Numbered from the stretch's first letter, positions 35,981-45,363 are shown. The stretch is 64,000 nucleotides of DNA from DATGKG01 sp963783145 (GCA_963783145.1 CAWAMM010000003.1:124001-188000), one strand, 5' to 3'. A program made the numbers and translations. Notes: generated by a model from the sequence alone, not told the origin.

Positions 35981-36565
35981 ATGCCAACCAAAAAGAAACC
36001 CGCCCAGGTCGTCCGCAAGCCGGCCGCTCGGGCCAAGAAACCGTCACCCACCAAGGGCGTTTCCGCGATGGCATCCGCGCAGTTCAAGCAACTCCAGAAA
36101 ACCGTGGTTCAGTTGAAGAGCCGGCTGGAAAAGGAAGCCAAGGCGAATGCCACCGCCTCGAAGGTTGTCGCCGAGGCGAAAAAGGCCCGCGAAACCCTGA
36201 TGGGGCAGCTGAAGGCGCTGCGCGATGAAGGCAGCTACCTGACCAAGGAGCTGAAGCGCGCGTTGGGCGATGCTGATAAACGGGAAATGGCGCGCCGACA
36301 GGCTGTCGAGAAGATTGCCGAACTGCGCGCCGAACTGGCCCATCGGACCGAGGAACTGAAGCGCAAGTCGGAAGAGTTGGGCAAGCTGGCGATGGAGTCG
36401 GCGGGACGCGCCAAAGATATTATAATGAGCGAAAGTGCGCCTATATCAGCTAATGTATCGTCTACCGAGGAAACTGAATCGGTAGCTGCGGAGACGGTCC
36501 AACGCGAGGAATCGCCCGAGGAGTCATCGATCGAAGAGGAGATCCATCCGGAACGTAAAGAGTAA
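35981..36565 (+). CDS. Lys/Ala-rich coiled-coil protein, unknown
   Basis: About 194 residues. The first 35 are basic and Pro/Lys-rich (PTKKKPAQVVRKPAARAKKP), like histone H1-type or bacterial nucleoid tails. Residues about 40-140 form a long coiled coil, and the last 50 are acidic and Ser/Glu-rich. The basic tail, coil and acidic tail suggest nucleic-acid or partner binding, but there is no known family. AAGGAG lies before the ATG at 35981, which I prefer to the upstream start. Two copies of a short interspersed repeat follow the stop. Confidence 0.6.
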   Translation: MPTKKKPAQVVRKPAARAKKPSPTKGVSAMASAQFKQLQKTVVQLKSRLEKEAKANATASKVVAEAKKARETLMGQLKALRDEGSYLTKELKRALGDADKREMARRQAVEKIAELRAELAHRTEELKRKSEELGKLAMESAGRAKDIIMSESAPISANVSSTEETESVAAETVQREESPEESSIEEEIHPERKE

Positions 36566-36580
36566 CACCGGCCGGCATAA

Positions 36581-36711
36581 AGTGGGTTTGTTTTTACATT
36601 TTCACTTCGGTGCCCCCACGCCTAAGTTCCTTGATTTTGCTGCATTATTTGGCTTCGTTTGTGTAGTCTAGGTTCTTTCGCGCTTCCCCGAGTGGGTTTG
36701 TTTCTACATTT
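36581..36711. repeat. Paired copies of the GTGGGTTTGTTTTTAC interspersed repeat
   Basis: AGTGGGTTTGTTTTTACATT (36581-36600) recurs with one change at 36691-36710, 110 bases away, in the gap between the coiled-coil gene and the M48 gene. The reverse complement matches CAAAAACAAACCCAC at 9468-9482 and ACAAACCCA in the hairpin at 26464-26498. The stretch between the copies is AT-richer and codes for nothing visible. Confidence 0.6.
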
Positions 36712-36731
36712 CAAGCGCAACACCGCTGCCA

Positions 36732-37528
36732 TCAGTATTTCTGTTTCAGCTCCTGGAACCTGGGCGAGTCCTTGATCAAGCCTTCCTTGGGAGGCAGCGT
36801 CGCGATTAGATCCTCGATGGGCTTGGCGCGCATCGCCTCATCCGGATGCGTCGATCGAACATCCGGCGCGCCACTGCGCGCTACCACGCCAAATTTGTGG
36901 AAGCGCTTGAATAGTTCCACCATGCCATTGGGGTCCCACCCCGCAGCATACATGAGACGGGCGCCGGTTTCATCGGCTGCCGCTTCGATCCGGACTGACT
37001 GCGCGATTACCCCATCGGTGCCATATAGCGCGCGATCGGTCTTGTAGTCGGTCCAGAAGGTCATGAAGTCGTTGTGAAGCTCGTGCGCGGTTTCGTGCGC
37101 GATCACCGACACCAGTTGCGATTCGTCGTCGGTGGTATCGAACATGCGTTCGTACAGAATAATCGGTCCGCCCGGCATGGCCTCCGCATTTTCAACCGGC
37201 ACCTGGAGACGTGAACCTCAATCGGGTACGGAGGCTTTTGATCGCTGGCTGCCAGCAGTTTGGCTACGATCTGGTTGAAGTAGTCGTAGACCTCCTGGTT
37301 GGAATCCAGGCCCGAGTCGTCATCTCTGATCACTGCCAGTTGCTTTCGCCCGGCGCCAATCTGCTGCTCAATACTGGGAGTGGCCGGGAGGTCAGCAATG
37401 TCCCATCCAATCAGCATTCCCGCGAGCGCGACGGCGTCGTGGCAGAGCGCCGTTCGGGGGGTCGCGAGTACCACCGCCAGCGAAACTATCGCAAGCGCTA
37501 ACCCGATCGTCCACGATTTCCCGATCAT
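36732..37528 (-). pseudogene. M48-family metallopeptidase with an internal frameshift
   Basis: From the ATG at 37528 (AGGGG before it) there is a signal peptide-like start (IGKSWTIGLALAIVSLAVVLA), then NQEVYDYFNQIVAKLLAAS and PYPIEVHVS. The frame then derails. In the neighbouring frame the protein continues VPVENAEAMPGGPIILYERM, SVIAHETAHELHNDF with the HExxH zinc site, and EAAADETGARLMYAAGWDP with the third ligand Glu. This is the periplasmic BepA/LoiP-like layout. One inserted base near 37203-37207 restores a single protein of about 265 residues. Either the gene is broken or the assembly lost a base. Confidence 0.75.
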
Positions 37529-37595
37529 GATTTGCCCCTGAGAATTCTGCTTATGCTCCGGACAACAAACGGTCAACCGCATGTGACGAGACCTC

Positions 37596-39341
37596 ATGCT
37601 ATTGCACGCGCGAGGCTTTTCGCGACTAAATCTGCAAGTGGCATCGTTTCAGGAATTTGCCGAGGTCTGCCAATCGCTCAGCCAGACCGGCAGCCGTCTG
37701 CAAATGGCGGACATCGTGGGGGAGTTTCTCGCGCGCCTCGATATTGATGAGGCTGAGATCGCGGCGCGCTTCATGGTCGGCCGCTCGCTCCAGCAGGGGG
37801 AGGAGAAGCGCCTGCAAATCAGCGGGCGCGCGATTTGGAAAATCGTCGCCGCGATGGCCGGCGCCGAGGACCAGGGCGAGGACATCTACAACTCGGCGGA
37901 AGACTTCGGCGACGCGATTGGCATGCTGCTCAAGCTGCGCACCTCGGAGCCCGAGCCGACGCTGACGATTCGAGAGGTGGCTGCGAAGTTTGCCGAGATC
38001 GCGGACATCGAGGGGCGCGCCTCGCGCGCACGCAAGCTTGCCGAACTGCAATCGCTGTTCGAACGCGCGACCGCACTGGAAGGAAAGTATCTCACCAAAG
38101 TTCTGATTCGCGAGATGCGCCATGGGATGAGCGAGGGCATCATGCTCGAAGCGATCGCGAAGATGGCGCGCAAGCCGGTCACGGTGGTGCGCCGCGCGCA
38201 TATGCTGGAGGGCGACCTCGGGCGCGTGGTGCGCGACATGCGCAACGATTCGGGCGCCACTTCAGACCACCTCGACGCGCCGAAGCCGGCAATCGAGCGG
38301 GCGCGCGCGATGAAGCCGCTCAAGCCGATGCTCGCGCAGCCGGCCAACGAAATTGCCGACGCATTCTCGATCCTCGGGAGTGATTTCGCACTGGAGCACA
38401 AACTGGATGGCGCACGGGTGCAGATTCATCATGCCGATGGCGTGACGCGGATCTTTTCGCGGCGGCTCAACGAAATCACCGAGAGTTTGCCCGAGGTCCT
38501 CGAACAAATGAGCGCGCTGCGCGATCGCAACGTCATCTTCGACGGCGAGGTAATTGCCATCGATGCGAAAGGCAACACGCTGGCGTTCCAGGAGTTGATG
38601 CGGCGGCTCGGACGGCGTCGCGAGATCGAACGCGCCCGCGCGAAACTTGCGATTCGGCTCTATGTCTTCGATCTCGTCGCGCTTGACGGTGAGTTGTTGA
38701 TCGACAAGCCCTATACCGAGCGGGTCGCGGCGCTGGCTGAGGTTGCGCAGCCGGCCGGCATCGAAATGGTTGGCCGCAACCTTCCGAAATCGCTGGTCGA
38801 GGGCGAAGAATTCTATCGCCATGCGATCGAGGCCGGCTTCGAGGGCGTCGTCGCGAAATCGCTGGCGAGCAAATATACCCCCGGCGCGCGTGGCCGCGGA
38901 TGGCTCAAGATCAAAAACGCGCGCACCCTCGATTTGGTGATCGCCGCCGCCGATTGGGGCTATGGACGCCGCAAGGGATGGCTCTCGAATTACCATCTTG
39001 CGGCGCGCGACGACGCCGCCGGCGGATTTGCTGAGGTCGGCAAAACCTTCAAGGGACTCACGGACGCGCAGTTCGAAGCTATCACCGAGCGGCTTCTCGC
39101 TTTGAAGATCGAAGACGCGCACGGAACCGTGACCGTTCGCCCCGAGGTCGTCGTCGAGGTCGCTTATAGCGATATCCAGCGCAGTCCGCAGTATGCGAGC
39201 GGGATGGCGCTGCGGTTCGCGCGCATCGTCGCCATCCGAGACGACAAGCGCGCCGAGGAGGCCGATACTATCGCGACCCTCGCACACGACTATGAGCGCC
39301 AGGCGGTAAAACCGCTGGCTGAAAAACCCGCCAATCGGTAG
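37596..39341 (+). CDS. ATP-dependent DNA ligase (archaeal/LigB-type)
   Basis: The 581-residue protein has a helical N-terminal DNA-binding domain, the adenylation domain with the nucleophile motif EHKLDGARVQIH (Lys269), motif III region FDGEVIAID, motif IV FEGVVAKSL, motif V GWLKIKN, and a C-terminal OB fold with the VVEVAYSDIQRSP motif VI region. It seals nicks using ATP, as opposed to the NAD-dependent housekeeping LigA, and is probably a repair ligase. Length and order fit the archaeal Lig1-like bacterial group. It is divergent from the M48 gene, with 67 bases between starts. Confidence 0.9.
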   Translation: MLLHARGFSRLNLQVASFQEFAEVCQSLSQTGSRLQMADIVGEFLARLDIDEAEIAARFMVGRSLQQGEEKRLQISGRAIWKIVAAMAGAEDQGEDIYNSAEDFGDAIGMLLKLRTSEPEPTLTIREVAAKFAEIADIEGRASRARKLAELQSLFERATALEGKYLTKVLIREMRHGMSEGIMLEAIAKMARKPVTVVRRAHMLEGDLGRVVRDMRNDSGATSDHLDAPKPAIERARAMKPLKPMLAQPANEIADAFSILGSDFALEHKLDGARVQIHHADGVTRIFSRRLNEITESLPEVLEQMSALRDRNVIFDGEVIAIDAKGNTLAFQELMRRLGRRREIERARAKLAIRLYVFDLVALDGELLIDKPYTERVAALAEVAQPAGIEMVGRNLPKSLVEGEEFYRHAIEAGFEGVVAKSLASKYTPGARGRGWLKIKNARTLDLVIAAADWGYGRRKGWLSNYHLAARDDAAGGFAEVGKTFKGLTDAQFEAITERLLALKIEDAHGTVTVRPEVVVEVAYSDIQRSPQYASGMALRFARIVAIRDDKRAEEADTIATLAHDYERQAVKPLAEKPANR

Positions 39342-39352
39342 CGAATAGCAGC

Positions 39353-39556
39353 TCAGTGCCCGTAGGCGTCGCTCAAGGCCATCGCGACCGCCTCGAGCTC
39401 GCTTTCGCCGAAGTCTTCGAGCAGGAAAGTTTCCTCGGATTCGTGCGGCGCATGGTCGGGATGCTTCTCCCACACATCGCAGCACCAGCAGGTTGCGCTC
39501 AACTGACGCGTGCGCAGAACGAACAGGCTCGCAGCAAGTATCTCCACCCGTTCCAT
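39353..39556 (-). CDS. 67-residue protein with CWCC motif, unknown
   Basis: A short protein beginning MERVEILAASLFVLRTRQLSAT, then CWCCDVWEKHPDHAPHESEE and an acidic tail. The CWCC plus following His residues could bind a metal. A near-perfect ribosome binding site (GGAGGTGAT) lies just before the ATG, the strongest reason to call it real. It lies between the convergent ligase end and the Nudix gene region. No family is recognised. Confidence 0.6.
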   Translation of the reverse strand: MERVEILAASLFVLRTRQLSATCWCCDVWEKHPDHAPHESEETFLLEDFGESELEAVAMALSDAYGH

Positions 39557-39641
39557 GGATCACCTCCAAACCTCGAGGGATTCGCCATGGCCATCGGTGG
39601 CCGTGGTACATTAGATTTCTAGCACGAATGGAGCAGCATGA

Positions 39642-40226
39642 CTAATGCTTCTGTTGCCGGAATCGCGCGGCCCACGCTTCCATCGCCTGGGTGGTGGTGT
39701 CGAATGCGAGATCAGCCCAGGGGATCTCATCGATGCCGAAGTAGCGGATCTCGGTCGCCTCTGGCGTGACGATGGGAGTTTCGGCGCCGGGCTTTCCAAC
39801 GTACGTCACGACTATGATCGGCGACGGTTCGTGTCGGTCGGCATAGACGCCCATCAACTCCGGCTCCCGGACGGTGATGCCGACTTCTTCGAGGGTCTCG
39901 CGCATCGCGCATTTTTCCGGCGTCTCGCCCAAATCGACGAAACCTCCCGGATAGGTCCACTTGCCGCGCGACGGTTCAATCCCGCGACGTAACAGCAGCG
40001 TGCGATCGCCATCGGCGACGATGCATCCGGCGACCAGCTTCGGCCCCAGGAAATATACGAATCCGCATTTGGTGCAGACTTTGTTCTCTTTGTGATCGGG
40101 CGCGACGATGCGCATCTCCAACCCGCCGCCGCACATCGGACAGAATTTTACATTGCGCGGATACTCATGCTGGATTTTGTGATTCGCTTCGACGTGGCCG
40201 TGATCGTGATGAGGTTGATGTTTCAT
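39642..40226 (-). CDS. Nudix hydrolase with N-terminal zinc ribbon
   Basis: About 194 residues: a His-rich start, a zinc ribbon of two CxxC knuckles (FCPMCGGG and VCTKCGFVY, residues about 31-58), then the Nudix domain with a complete box GGFVDLGETPEKCAMRETLEEVGI. This layout resembles NudC-type NADH/ADP-ribose pyrophosphatases, which cut nucleoside diphosphates linked to another moiety. Its ATG overlaps the stop of the upstream VWA gene by four bases, so it is the last gene of the MoxR-BatA series. The substrate is unknown. Confidence 0.85.
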   Translation of the reverse strand: MKHQPHHDHGHVEANHKIQHEYPRNVKFCPMCGGGLEMRIVAPDHKENKVCTKCGFVYFLGPKLVAGCIVADGDRTLLLRRGIEPSRGKWTYPGGFVDLGETPEKCAMRETLEEVGITVREPELMGVYADRHEPSPIIVVTYVGKPGAETPIVTPEATEIRYFGIDEIPWADLAFDTTTQAMEAWAARFRQQKH

Positions 40227-42814
40227 CGTCGCACCGTGAGCCGGCGCACCAGCGCTTCGCCGATGAGGAGCAGCATCGCGGTGACTACCAGCCATGCGTC
40301 GAGTGATTCGCGCCGCTCCAGCGTTGGGCGCGTGATCTCGACATCCGAGGTTGATGGGTTGAGTCGCCCGCCGGTTGCCGATGCGAGCTGTTCCAGCAAT
40401 CCGTAGTTCGGCTCGGGGCGCGGCACCTCGGCGCTGACCGAGGGGCTGACGGTATATGCGAGCGGCGGGAGCGGGGTCGCCTTGCTATCGGAGGATTTCA
40501 CCTCGATGTAGTAGGTGCCGGGCTCAGGAGCATCGATCGCACCCGCGAGTTCGCCCGGCGCCTCCTCGCCGAGGGCGGTTTGCGCGCGGGTGCCGTCGGG
40601 CCGCGTGACGATCGCGGTCACCAGATGCGATCCGAATCCGGGCTGGTCGCTATAGTCGGTGAGTTTTACGCGGATTCGCCCGGCCTGATATCCGAGCGCG
40701 ACGTCGGTCTTCTGTTCCGCGGCGGTCTCGGGCGTCATCCAGGCAAGGATGCGATTCCACACCGGGGCGAATGTGTTGCGCGCGATCCACGGCCCCGACC
40801 ATCGCCCACTCGCGTCGGTGGTGACGGCCAGTGTTTTGCCCGCGTTGTATTTCCAGCTTGCGATAACCGGATCGCGCCGACCCTGGCGATCGACATAGGC
40901 ATCGAGCGAGGCTCTCGGCTTCAGCAAGGTGGTGACATAGCCGAGCAGCGGCGGCAGGGGGCGTCCCGCGTAATCCTTAAGGACCGCGTTGGGGCTCGTC
41001 GTATGCGGGGTGAACTGCGTCTCGACCATGGTGACATCGCCGCCGTGCTGCTTGAAATCCTCGACGAAGATTTCCGGCAGGTTCTTCGCGCTGTCGGTTT
41101 CGAAATACCCGCCGCCGCCGTATTTCGAAATTCCTTCGAGCAGCGAAAAGTCCGCATCCTTGCCGATGGCGATAGTCGAAATCGACGCGCCGATATCATG
41201 ATGCATCGAGGCCACCAGGCTGTAATACATATCGAGGGTGCCGCCGACTTTACCATCCGACAGCACGATCACGTGCTTGATCGGCGCGTCGCTGTCGACC
41301 AGCGTGCGCTCGGCCTGCTCCATCGCGGGCATCAGGAAGGTACGGCCCTGCGCCTTGAGGCGCTCGACCAACTGATTGAAGTAGGGTCGCGCCTTGGCGA
41401 CGGTTTCCAGCGGAACCACCACGAACGGTTGTGAATCGAAGCCGATCACCGCGATGAGATCGTTGTCCTTGAGGGTGGTCATGATTTTTTCGGCCGCCGC
41501 GACGGCATAGTTGAGCTTATTGTCGCGGTTCATCGATCCCGATTTGTCGATGACCAGGACCAGCGCGCGCTGACGCTCCTTGTGCTCCGGCGGCTTCATC
41601 ACCACCGGCATAATTTGCGCGATGGGACTGTTCTGGTACCCGCCGAGGCCGAAGCTTTCGTCACCGCCGGTCATCACCAGTGAGCCGCCCCGATCGACAT
41701 AATTGACGAGCGCATTTTGCGCCGCTTCGGAGAGCCGCTCGCGCGGCAGGTTGTTCAGAATCACGGCGTCGTAGCCGGTGAAGCTGCCCGACCACTCGCC
41801 GCTTGCGACCGGAACGATGGTGGCCTCCAGTCCCATTCGATGAATCACGGTTTCGAGGTAGGACGCATCTTTCGCGCTGTCGGTCAGCACCAGGATTTTT
41901 CGCTGCGCGCCGACTCCGACCCATCCCTGCAGCGAATCATCTTCGAGGTAGGCATCGAGCGCGGGGTTGTCGGCTTTGAATGACGCCTTGTAGGAATCGA
42001 GGCCGGCGTTTTCGGTCTGCACCGGAAAATCGAAGCGCTCCTCACCCGGCTTCAACGTCACCTTGCGCTGATCGAGCAGGGTGCCGTTGCGGTAGACCTC
42101 GATAGTGCCCGCGACCGGCACGCGGTTGAGATTGTCCATCGTGACGCCCAGCGCGAAGGGCGCCGACTTCGACAGCGCCGAGGGCAGCGCGAGCCCGGTC
42201 ATCGCGACGTTGGGCACCGATGCGGCGCCGGGCGGCGTAAACATGAAGAGCCGGATGCCGGCCGCGAGCAGCGCCGATATCGAGCGCGTCGCGTCGCCGC
42301 GGTTCTGCCATCCGTCAGTCACGATTACTGCGGGACCGCCCTTGGCCGCCGGATTTGCGGCCAGCGTGCTGAGTGCATTTTCGAGATTGGTCGCATTCGG
42401 CGCGCAGACTTTGCATCCTTCCGGACTCTTCAAAGTCTCGAGCGCGTCGCTGATCGTCGTGGCGTGATTTTCCGAGCCGAACAACATCGCCGGATCACTG
42501 CCGCGCAGCTTGAGTTGATTGCTGATCAGATCAATCCCCCATGCGCGCATCGCGGGCGTAATACTCGCCGATGCATCGATGGCCACGGGGCGGGTCGCGC
42601 CTTCGGTGCGCATAACCTTTTCCGGACCCGCCAGCGCCAGCACGAACAGCGCCAGCGCCAACGCACGCATCAGCGGCGCGACGATTCCGGCAAGCCTCCG
42701 CAAACCGATCAGTGACCAAAGCAGCACGATGATCGGAAGCGCAAGCAGGTAAAATGCCTCCGGACGCGCGAAGGTGATCGCGTGCAAAATCGCGATGATG
42801 TGCCGCACGTCCAC
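40223..42814 (-). CDS. VWA-domain membrane protein (glutamine amidotransferase-like module)
   Basis: An 863-residue protein with N-terminal membrane helices (about 15-60), a first VWA-like stretch (VAIDASASITPAMRAW), a central module resembling ThuA/class I amidotransferase-like folds (YDAVILNNLPRERLSEAAQNALVNYVDRGGSLVMTGG), a second VWA domain with a complete MIDAS motif (LVIDKSGSMNRDNK), and a C-terminal membrane helix near 840. Proteins like this follow MoxR, DUF58 and BatA genes and are thought to serve in maturation or stress-related envelope work. It lies four bases after the BatA-like gene. Confidence 0.8.
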   Translation of the reverse strand: MDVRHIIAILHAITFARPEAFYLLALPIIVLLWSLIGLRRLAGIVAPLMRALALALFVLALAGPEKVMRTEGATRPVAIDASASITPAMRAWGIDLISNQLKLRGSDPAMLFGSENHATTISDALETLKSPEGCKVCAPNATNLENALSTLAANPAAKGGPAVIVTDGWQNRGDATRSISALLAAGIRLFMFTPPGAASVPNVAMTGLALPSALSKSAPFALGVTMDNLNRVPVAGTIEVYRNGTLLDQRKVTLKPGEERFDFPVQTENAGLDSYKASFKADNPALDAYLEDDSLQGWVGVGAQRKILVLTDSAKDASYLETVIHRMGLEATIVPVASGEWSGSFTGYDAVILNNLPRERLSEAAQNALVNYVDRGGSLVMTGGDESFGLGGYQNSPIAQIMPVVMKPPEHKERQRALVLVIDKSGSMNRDNKLNYAVAAAEKIMTTLKDNDLIAVIGFDSQPFVVVPLETVAKARPYFNQLVERLKAQGRTFLMPAMEQAERTLVDSDAPIKHVIVLSDGKVGGTLDMYYSLVASMHHDIGASISTIAIGKDADFSLLEGISKYGGGGYFETDSAKNLPEIFVEDFKQHGGDVTMVETQFTPHTTSPNAVLKDYAGRPLPPLLGYVTTLLKPRASLDAYVDRQGRRDPVIASWKYNAGKTLAVTTDASGRWSGPWIARNTFAPVWNRILAWMTPETAAEQKTDVALGYQAGRIRVKLTDYSDQPGFGSHLVTAIVTRPDGTRAQTALGEEAPGELAGAIDAPEPGTYYIEVKSSDSKATPLPPLAYTVSPSVSAEVPRPEPNYGLLEQLASATGGRLNPSTSDVEITRPTLERRESLDAWLVVTAMLLLIGEALVRRLTVRR

Positions 42815-42818
42815 GATG

Positions 42819-44621
42819 CTATGCCTCGAGCGGGTTGCGTCTGCGGCGGTAGAGCAGCATCGCTTCCAATGCCAGCAGCGCGAGAATCGCCGCCAGGATA
42901 TAGGCCGTCAACGGAGCTTTCTCATTAAGCGTTTCGGGCGTCACCGTTGCCTTCGCGGCTTCGATTTTCAGCGGCGGCACATTCTCGAAATCGGAGGTTG
43001 TCAAATCCGCGAGATTGACCGCGCGCAAGGTCTCCGCCTTGCCGGGACCGATCAAATTGTAGATTCCCTGCGCGGCCACATCGGAGAACAGGGTCCCGGA
43101 TTTCGCGGGGACCTCCTTTCCTGAGGGCAACACCACGTCGTGCACACCGGCCGGAACCAGCCACGGCTCACCCGTGCGATAGCCGCCCGAGTTAGCGCCC
43201 ACGCCGGCGAGATAGCCGAGCGCATTGAGCGTGATGATCGACATCGGCAGGTTGTGCTTGCCGAGATAGGGAAACGGATTGAAGCCGGTCGCGACAAAAC
43301 GATGCCCCTGGCGCTCGCCGCGCAACAGCAACGAGCCGCCCGCGCCGCCAACCACCGACTCCATCCACGGATGCGAACCGAACACCTCGCCCTCGCGGAT
43401 GTTGAGGAGGCGGAAGTTGACCGCGTCGGTCAGCGGATCGATCGGACTCCATTTTGTGATTTGCACCGGCTCGACCGAGACAGAGTTGAAGCCGAAAACC
43501 GGGTCGCCCGCCGGCGGCATCACCAGCATCGAGTTAACGGTGGGAAGTTCCTTGGGCGCGGCGAATTCGAAGATCGCAAGATCGATGTTGTTCAAGTCCG
43601 CGGGCGTGAAGGCATCGGGGGATTTGGTCGCGACCGTCACGCCGGGAATCGAATCGAGGCCTTGCGCATCGCCCGGATGCGGGCTGACGAAAAGAATTGA
43701 AACCGACTTCACCGAGCCGGCGGTCGCAAATGCGGTGTTATCGAGTGGAAACCCATCACTCGGTGAAAGCTCGGCCTGGTAAATCTGTGCGGCGCCGAGC
43801 GACGGAAACTCGACCACACCAGTCTCGCGCGGACCGAGGCTGGTTTTCGCGGTGCCCAGTTGTTTACCATCCCCTCTCACGGTGACCGCGATTTCAGCCG
43901 GCTGCGGAGAAAAGTTCGCGACCGTGAGCCGCGCATGCAGCGCCTCGGCACCGAAAGTTTCGCGGCGCAAGGTGAAGGAACCGATCGCGAAGTTATTGAT
44001 GGGATCGCCGACCGTGATCGCATCGATGCGCGGTGGCGCGGGCGGCGCGAGCGGGCGTGAACTTGCGAAAATCACCTTGCTTACGCGGCCGCTCGACGAG
44101 AGCTCGCCCAGTAAGTTGGCGACCGCGGCAGGATCCGTGGGCGCATCGGAGACCTTCGCTTCCGCGATTTGAAAATGTGCATCGGTGGGCGACAGCGGCG
44201 CGCCATTGACCTGATGCGGCTGCGGCGCGGTAAGGTAAAGCGCGACCGTGCTCGCATCGGTGTTGGCGAGCATCGTGTCGGTTTCCTTGCGCGCCTGCTC
44301 GAAGCGCGTCGTACCATCGCTCGCGCGTGCCTGCATCCGGGCGGAGTTATCGAGCACAATCGCGATTGGATTGCCGTGGCGAATCAGGTACGGCCGCGCC
44401 ATCGCGAGGACTGCGAGAATCAGGATGAGCAGCTCCACGAAAAACGTCCAATCGAGTTTCGGGAAGCCGCCAAAGCGCTCCTTGCGCATCGCGTGGAGCG
44501 CGCGAAACGCGAGGACGCTGGAGACGACGATACGCGCGGGGCGTTCGCGGGCGAGCCACGCGAGGACCAGTGCGGGTACGATCGCGAAGAAGATGAGGGC
44601 GCCGGGATTCAGGAGTCCCAT
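42819..44621 (-). CDS. BatA-like VWA membrane protein
   Basis: The 600-residue protein opens with the BatA N-terminal signature FLNPGAL-like LLNPGALIFFAIVPALVLAWL, a short cytoplasmic part, a second helix near residue 60, then a VWA-like domain beginning IAIVLDNSARMQARASDGTTRFE and large beta-rich segments, closing with a helix at about 572-592. Aerotolerance (Bat) operon proteins of this type work with MoxR ATPases. Between this gene and its expected upstream partner (DUF58) lies the 4.26-kb mobile element, which separates it from its probable promoter. Confidence 0.82.
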   Translation of the reverse strand: MGLLNPGALIFFAIVPALVLAWLARERPARIVVSSVLAFRALHAMRKERFGGFPKLDWTFFVELLILILAVLAMARPYLIRHGNPIAIVLDNSARMQARASDGTTRFEQARKETDTMLANTDASTVALYLTAPQPHQVNGAPLSPTDAHFQIAEAKVSDAPTDPAAVANLLGELSSSGRVSKVIFASSRPLAPPAPPRIDAITVGDPINNFAIGSFTLRRETFGAEALHARLTVANFSPQPAEIAVTVRGDGKQLGTAKTSLGPRETGVVEFPSLGAAQIYQAELSPSDGFPLDNTAFATAGSVKSVSILFVSPHPGDAQGLDSIPGVTVATKSPDAFTPADLNNIDLAIFEFAAPKELPTVNSMLVMPPAGDPVFGFNSVSVEPVQITKWSPIDPLTDAVNFRLLNIREGEVFGSHPWMESVVGGAGGSLLLRGERQGHRFVATGFNPFPYLGKHNLPMSIITLNALGYLAGVGANSGGYRTGEPWLVPAGVHDVVLPSGKEVPAKSGTLFSDVAAQGIYNLIGPGKAETLRAVNLADLTTSDFENVPPLKIEAAKATVTPETLNEKAPLTAYILAAILALLALEAMLLYRRRRNPLEA

Positions 44622-44643
44622 GATGTAACTCCCGGTCGAGAAA

Positions 44644-44669
44644 GAGACCTAACCCCTAGCCCCTTCCCT
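44644..44669 (-). repeat. Dispersed intergenic repeat, inverted copy
   Basis: GAGACCTAACCCCTAGCCCC plus TTCCC is the reverse complement of the tail of the repeat at 9620-9656, without the hairpin arm. It is followed by a 10-bp hairpin at 44696-44718 (CCCTCTCCAT/ATGGAGAGGG, loop CGA). Confidence 0.5.
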
Positions 44670-44787
44670 GACCTCACCCCGGCGAGGACGCCGTACCCTC
44701 TCCATCGAATGGAGAGGGATGATGGGAAGGAGGACATCTGTTTGGGGAAGGGGAACCAGAAAGAACTGCTACTTTTTCTTTTCTGCG

Positions 44788-44816
44788 CCCCTTCCCTAAA
44801 GGGAAGGGGTTGGGGG
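44788..44816. repeat. Left half of the dispersed repeat split by the mobile element
   Basis: The hairpin CCCCTTCCC/GGGAAGGGG (44788-44809) is followed by GTTGGGGG and then element sequence. The missing tail TTAGGTCTC resumes at 49091, right after the second copy of the 10-bp duplication, so the two halves rebuild a repeat like the one at 9620-9656. Confidence 0.6.
44807..44816. repeat. Target-site duplication, left copy
   Basis: GGGTTGGGGG directly outside the left inverted end of the element; the identical ten bases are at 49081-49090 outside the right end. Confidence 0.6.
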
Positions 44817-44817
44817 A

Positions 44818-44873
44818 CTTTGCCTAAATTTGACCATTTGCCCATGAAGTCGGATTGTTGCCTATAAAATCGC
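44818..44873. repeat. Left transposon end with three related motifs
   Basis: CTTTGCCTAAA at 44818-44828, TTTGCCCATGAAGTCGG at 44837-44853 and TTGCCTATAAAATCGC at 44858-44873 share a TTGCCYA core, about 20 bases apart, as expected for transposase binding sites. They stop just before the first gene's stop codon at 44875. Confidence 0.55.
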
Positions 44874-44874
44874 G

Positions 44875-45363
44875 CTACTGGTCGCTTATGACTCTCGACA
44901 CGAAAGCCTCTGCGAGACTTTCGGGCGTGTTGTGAGCAACGCCGTTATAGCGAAATTCCAATTCTTCGTCCTCGTTCGCCGTGATATTGATCTGCCCGCG
45001 TCCGCATTCAGCAGCAGGACGGATGAAGTCTGTTTTTTGGCGTTCGGTAAGGTCGAGGCACTGGCCGTCAGCGTTGCATTCGACGAGCAATTCTAGTCGG
45101 GGAAGCCCCTCGCGGCTCAGAACGAATGCGCCGTCGAACTGCTTATTCAGATGGCAGTGCCATCGCTTCTTGCTAGGAAATTGCTTTCGCAACTCCGATT
45201 GAAGATGCTCTACGCTAGCGACGGTCGCAGCCCAAAAGGTCGGGAGTTTCGCGTTGACGATTTTCGCGTTATGCAGCCGGATAGCGGCCTGCGTCGTCGC
45301 CCGTTGAGCACTCTGTTCCGTCTGCGCTTCTTGCCGTTTTAGTCTCTCGATTAAATCATCCAT
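44875..45363 (-). CDS. Unknown 162-residue cytoplasmic passenger protein
   Basis: The N-terminal 60 residues are helical and charged (MDDLIERLKRQEAQTEQSAQ). The rest is mixed alpha/beta with WHCHLNKQFDGAFVLSREGLPRLELLVECNADGQC and an acidic end DEELEFRYNG. There is no signal, membrane helix or known motif. Its stop is two bases inside the left transposon end. The lower GC content matches the other passenger genes. No function can be assigned. Confidence 0.5.
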   Translation of the reverse strand: MDDLIERLKRQEAQTEQSAQRATTQAAIRLHNAKIVNAKLPTFWAATVASVEHLQSELRKQFPSKKRWHCHLNKQFDGAFVLSREGLPRLELLVECNADGQCLDLTERQKTDFIRPAAECGRGQINITANEDEELEFRYNGVAHNTPESLAEAFVSRVISDQ

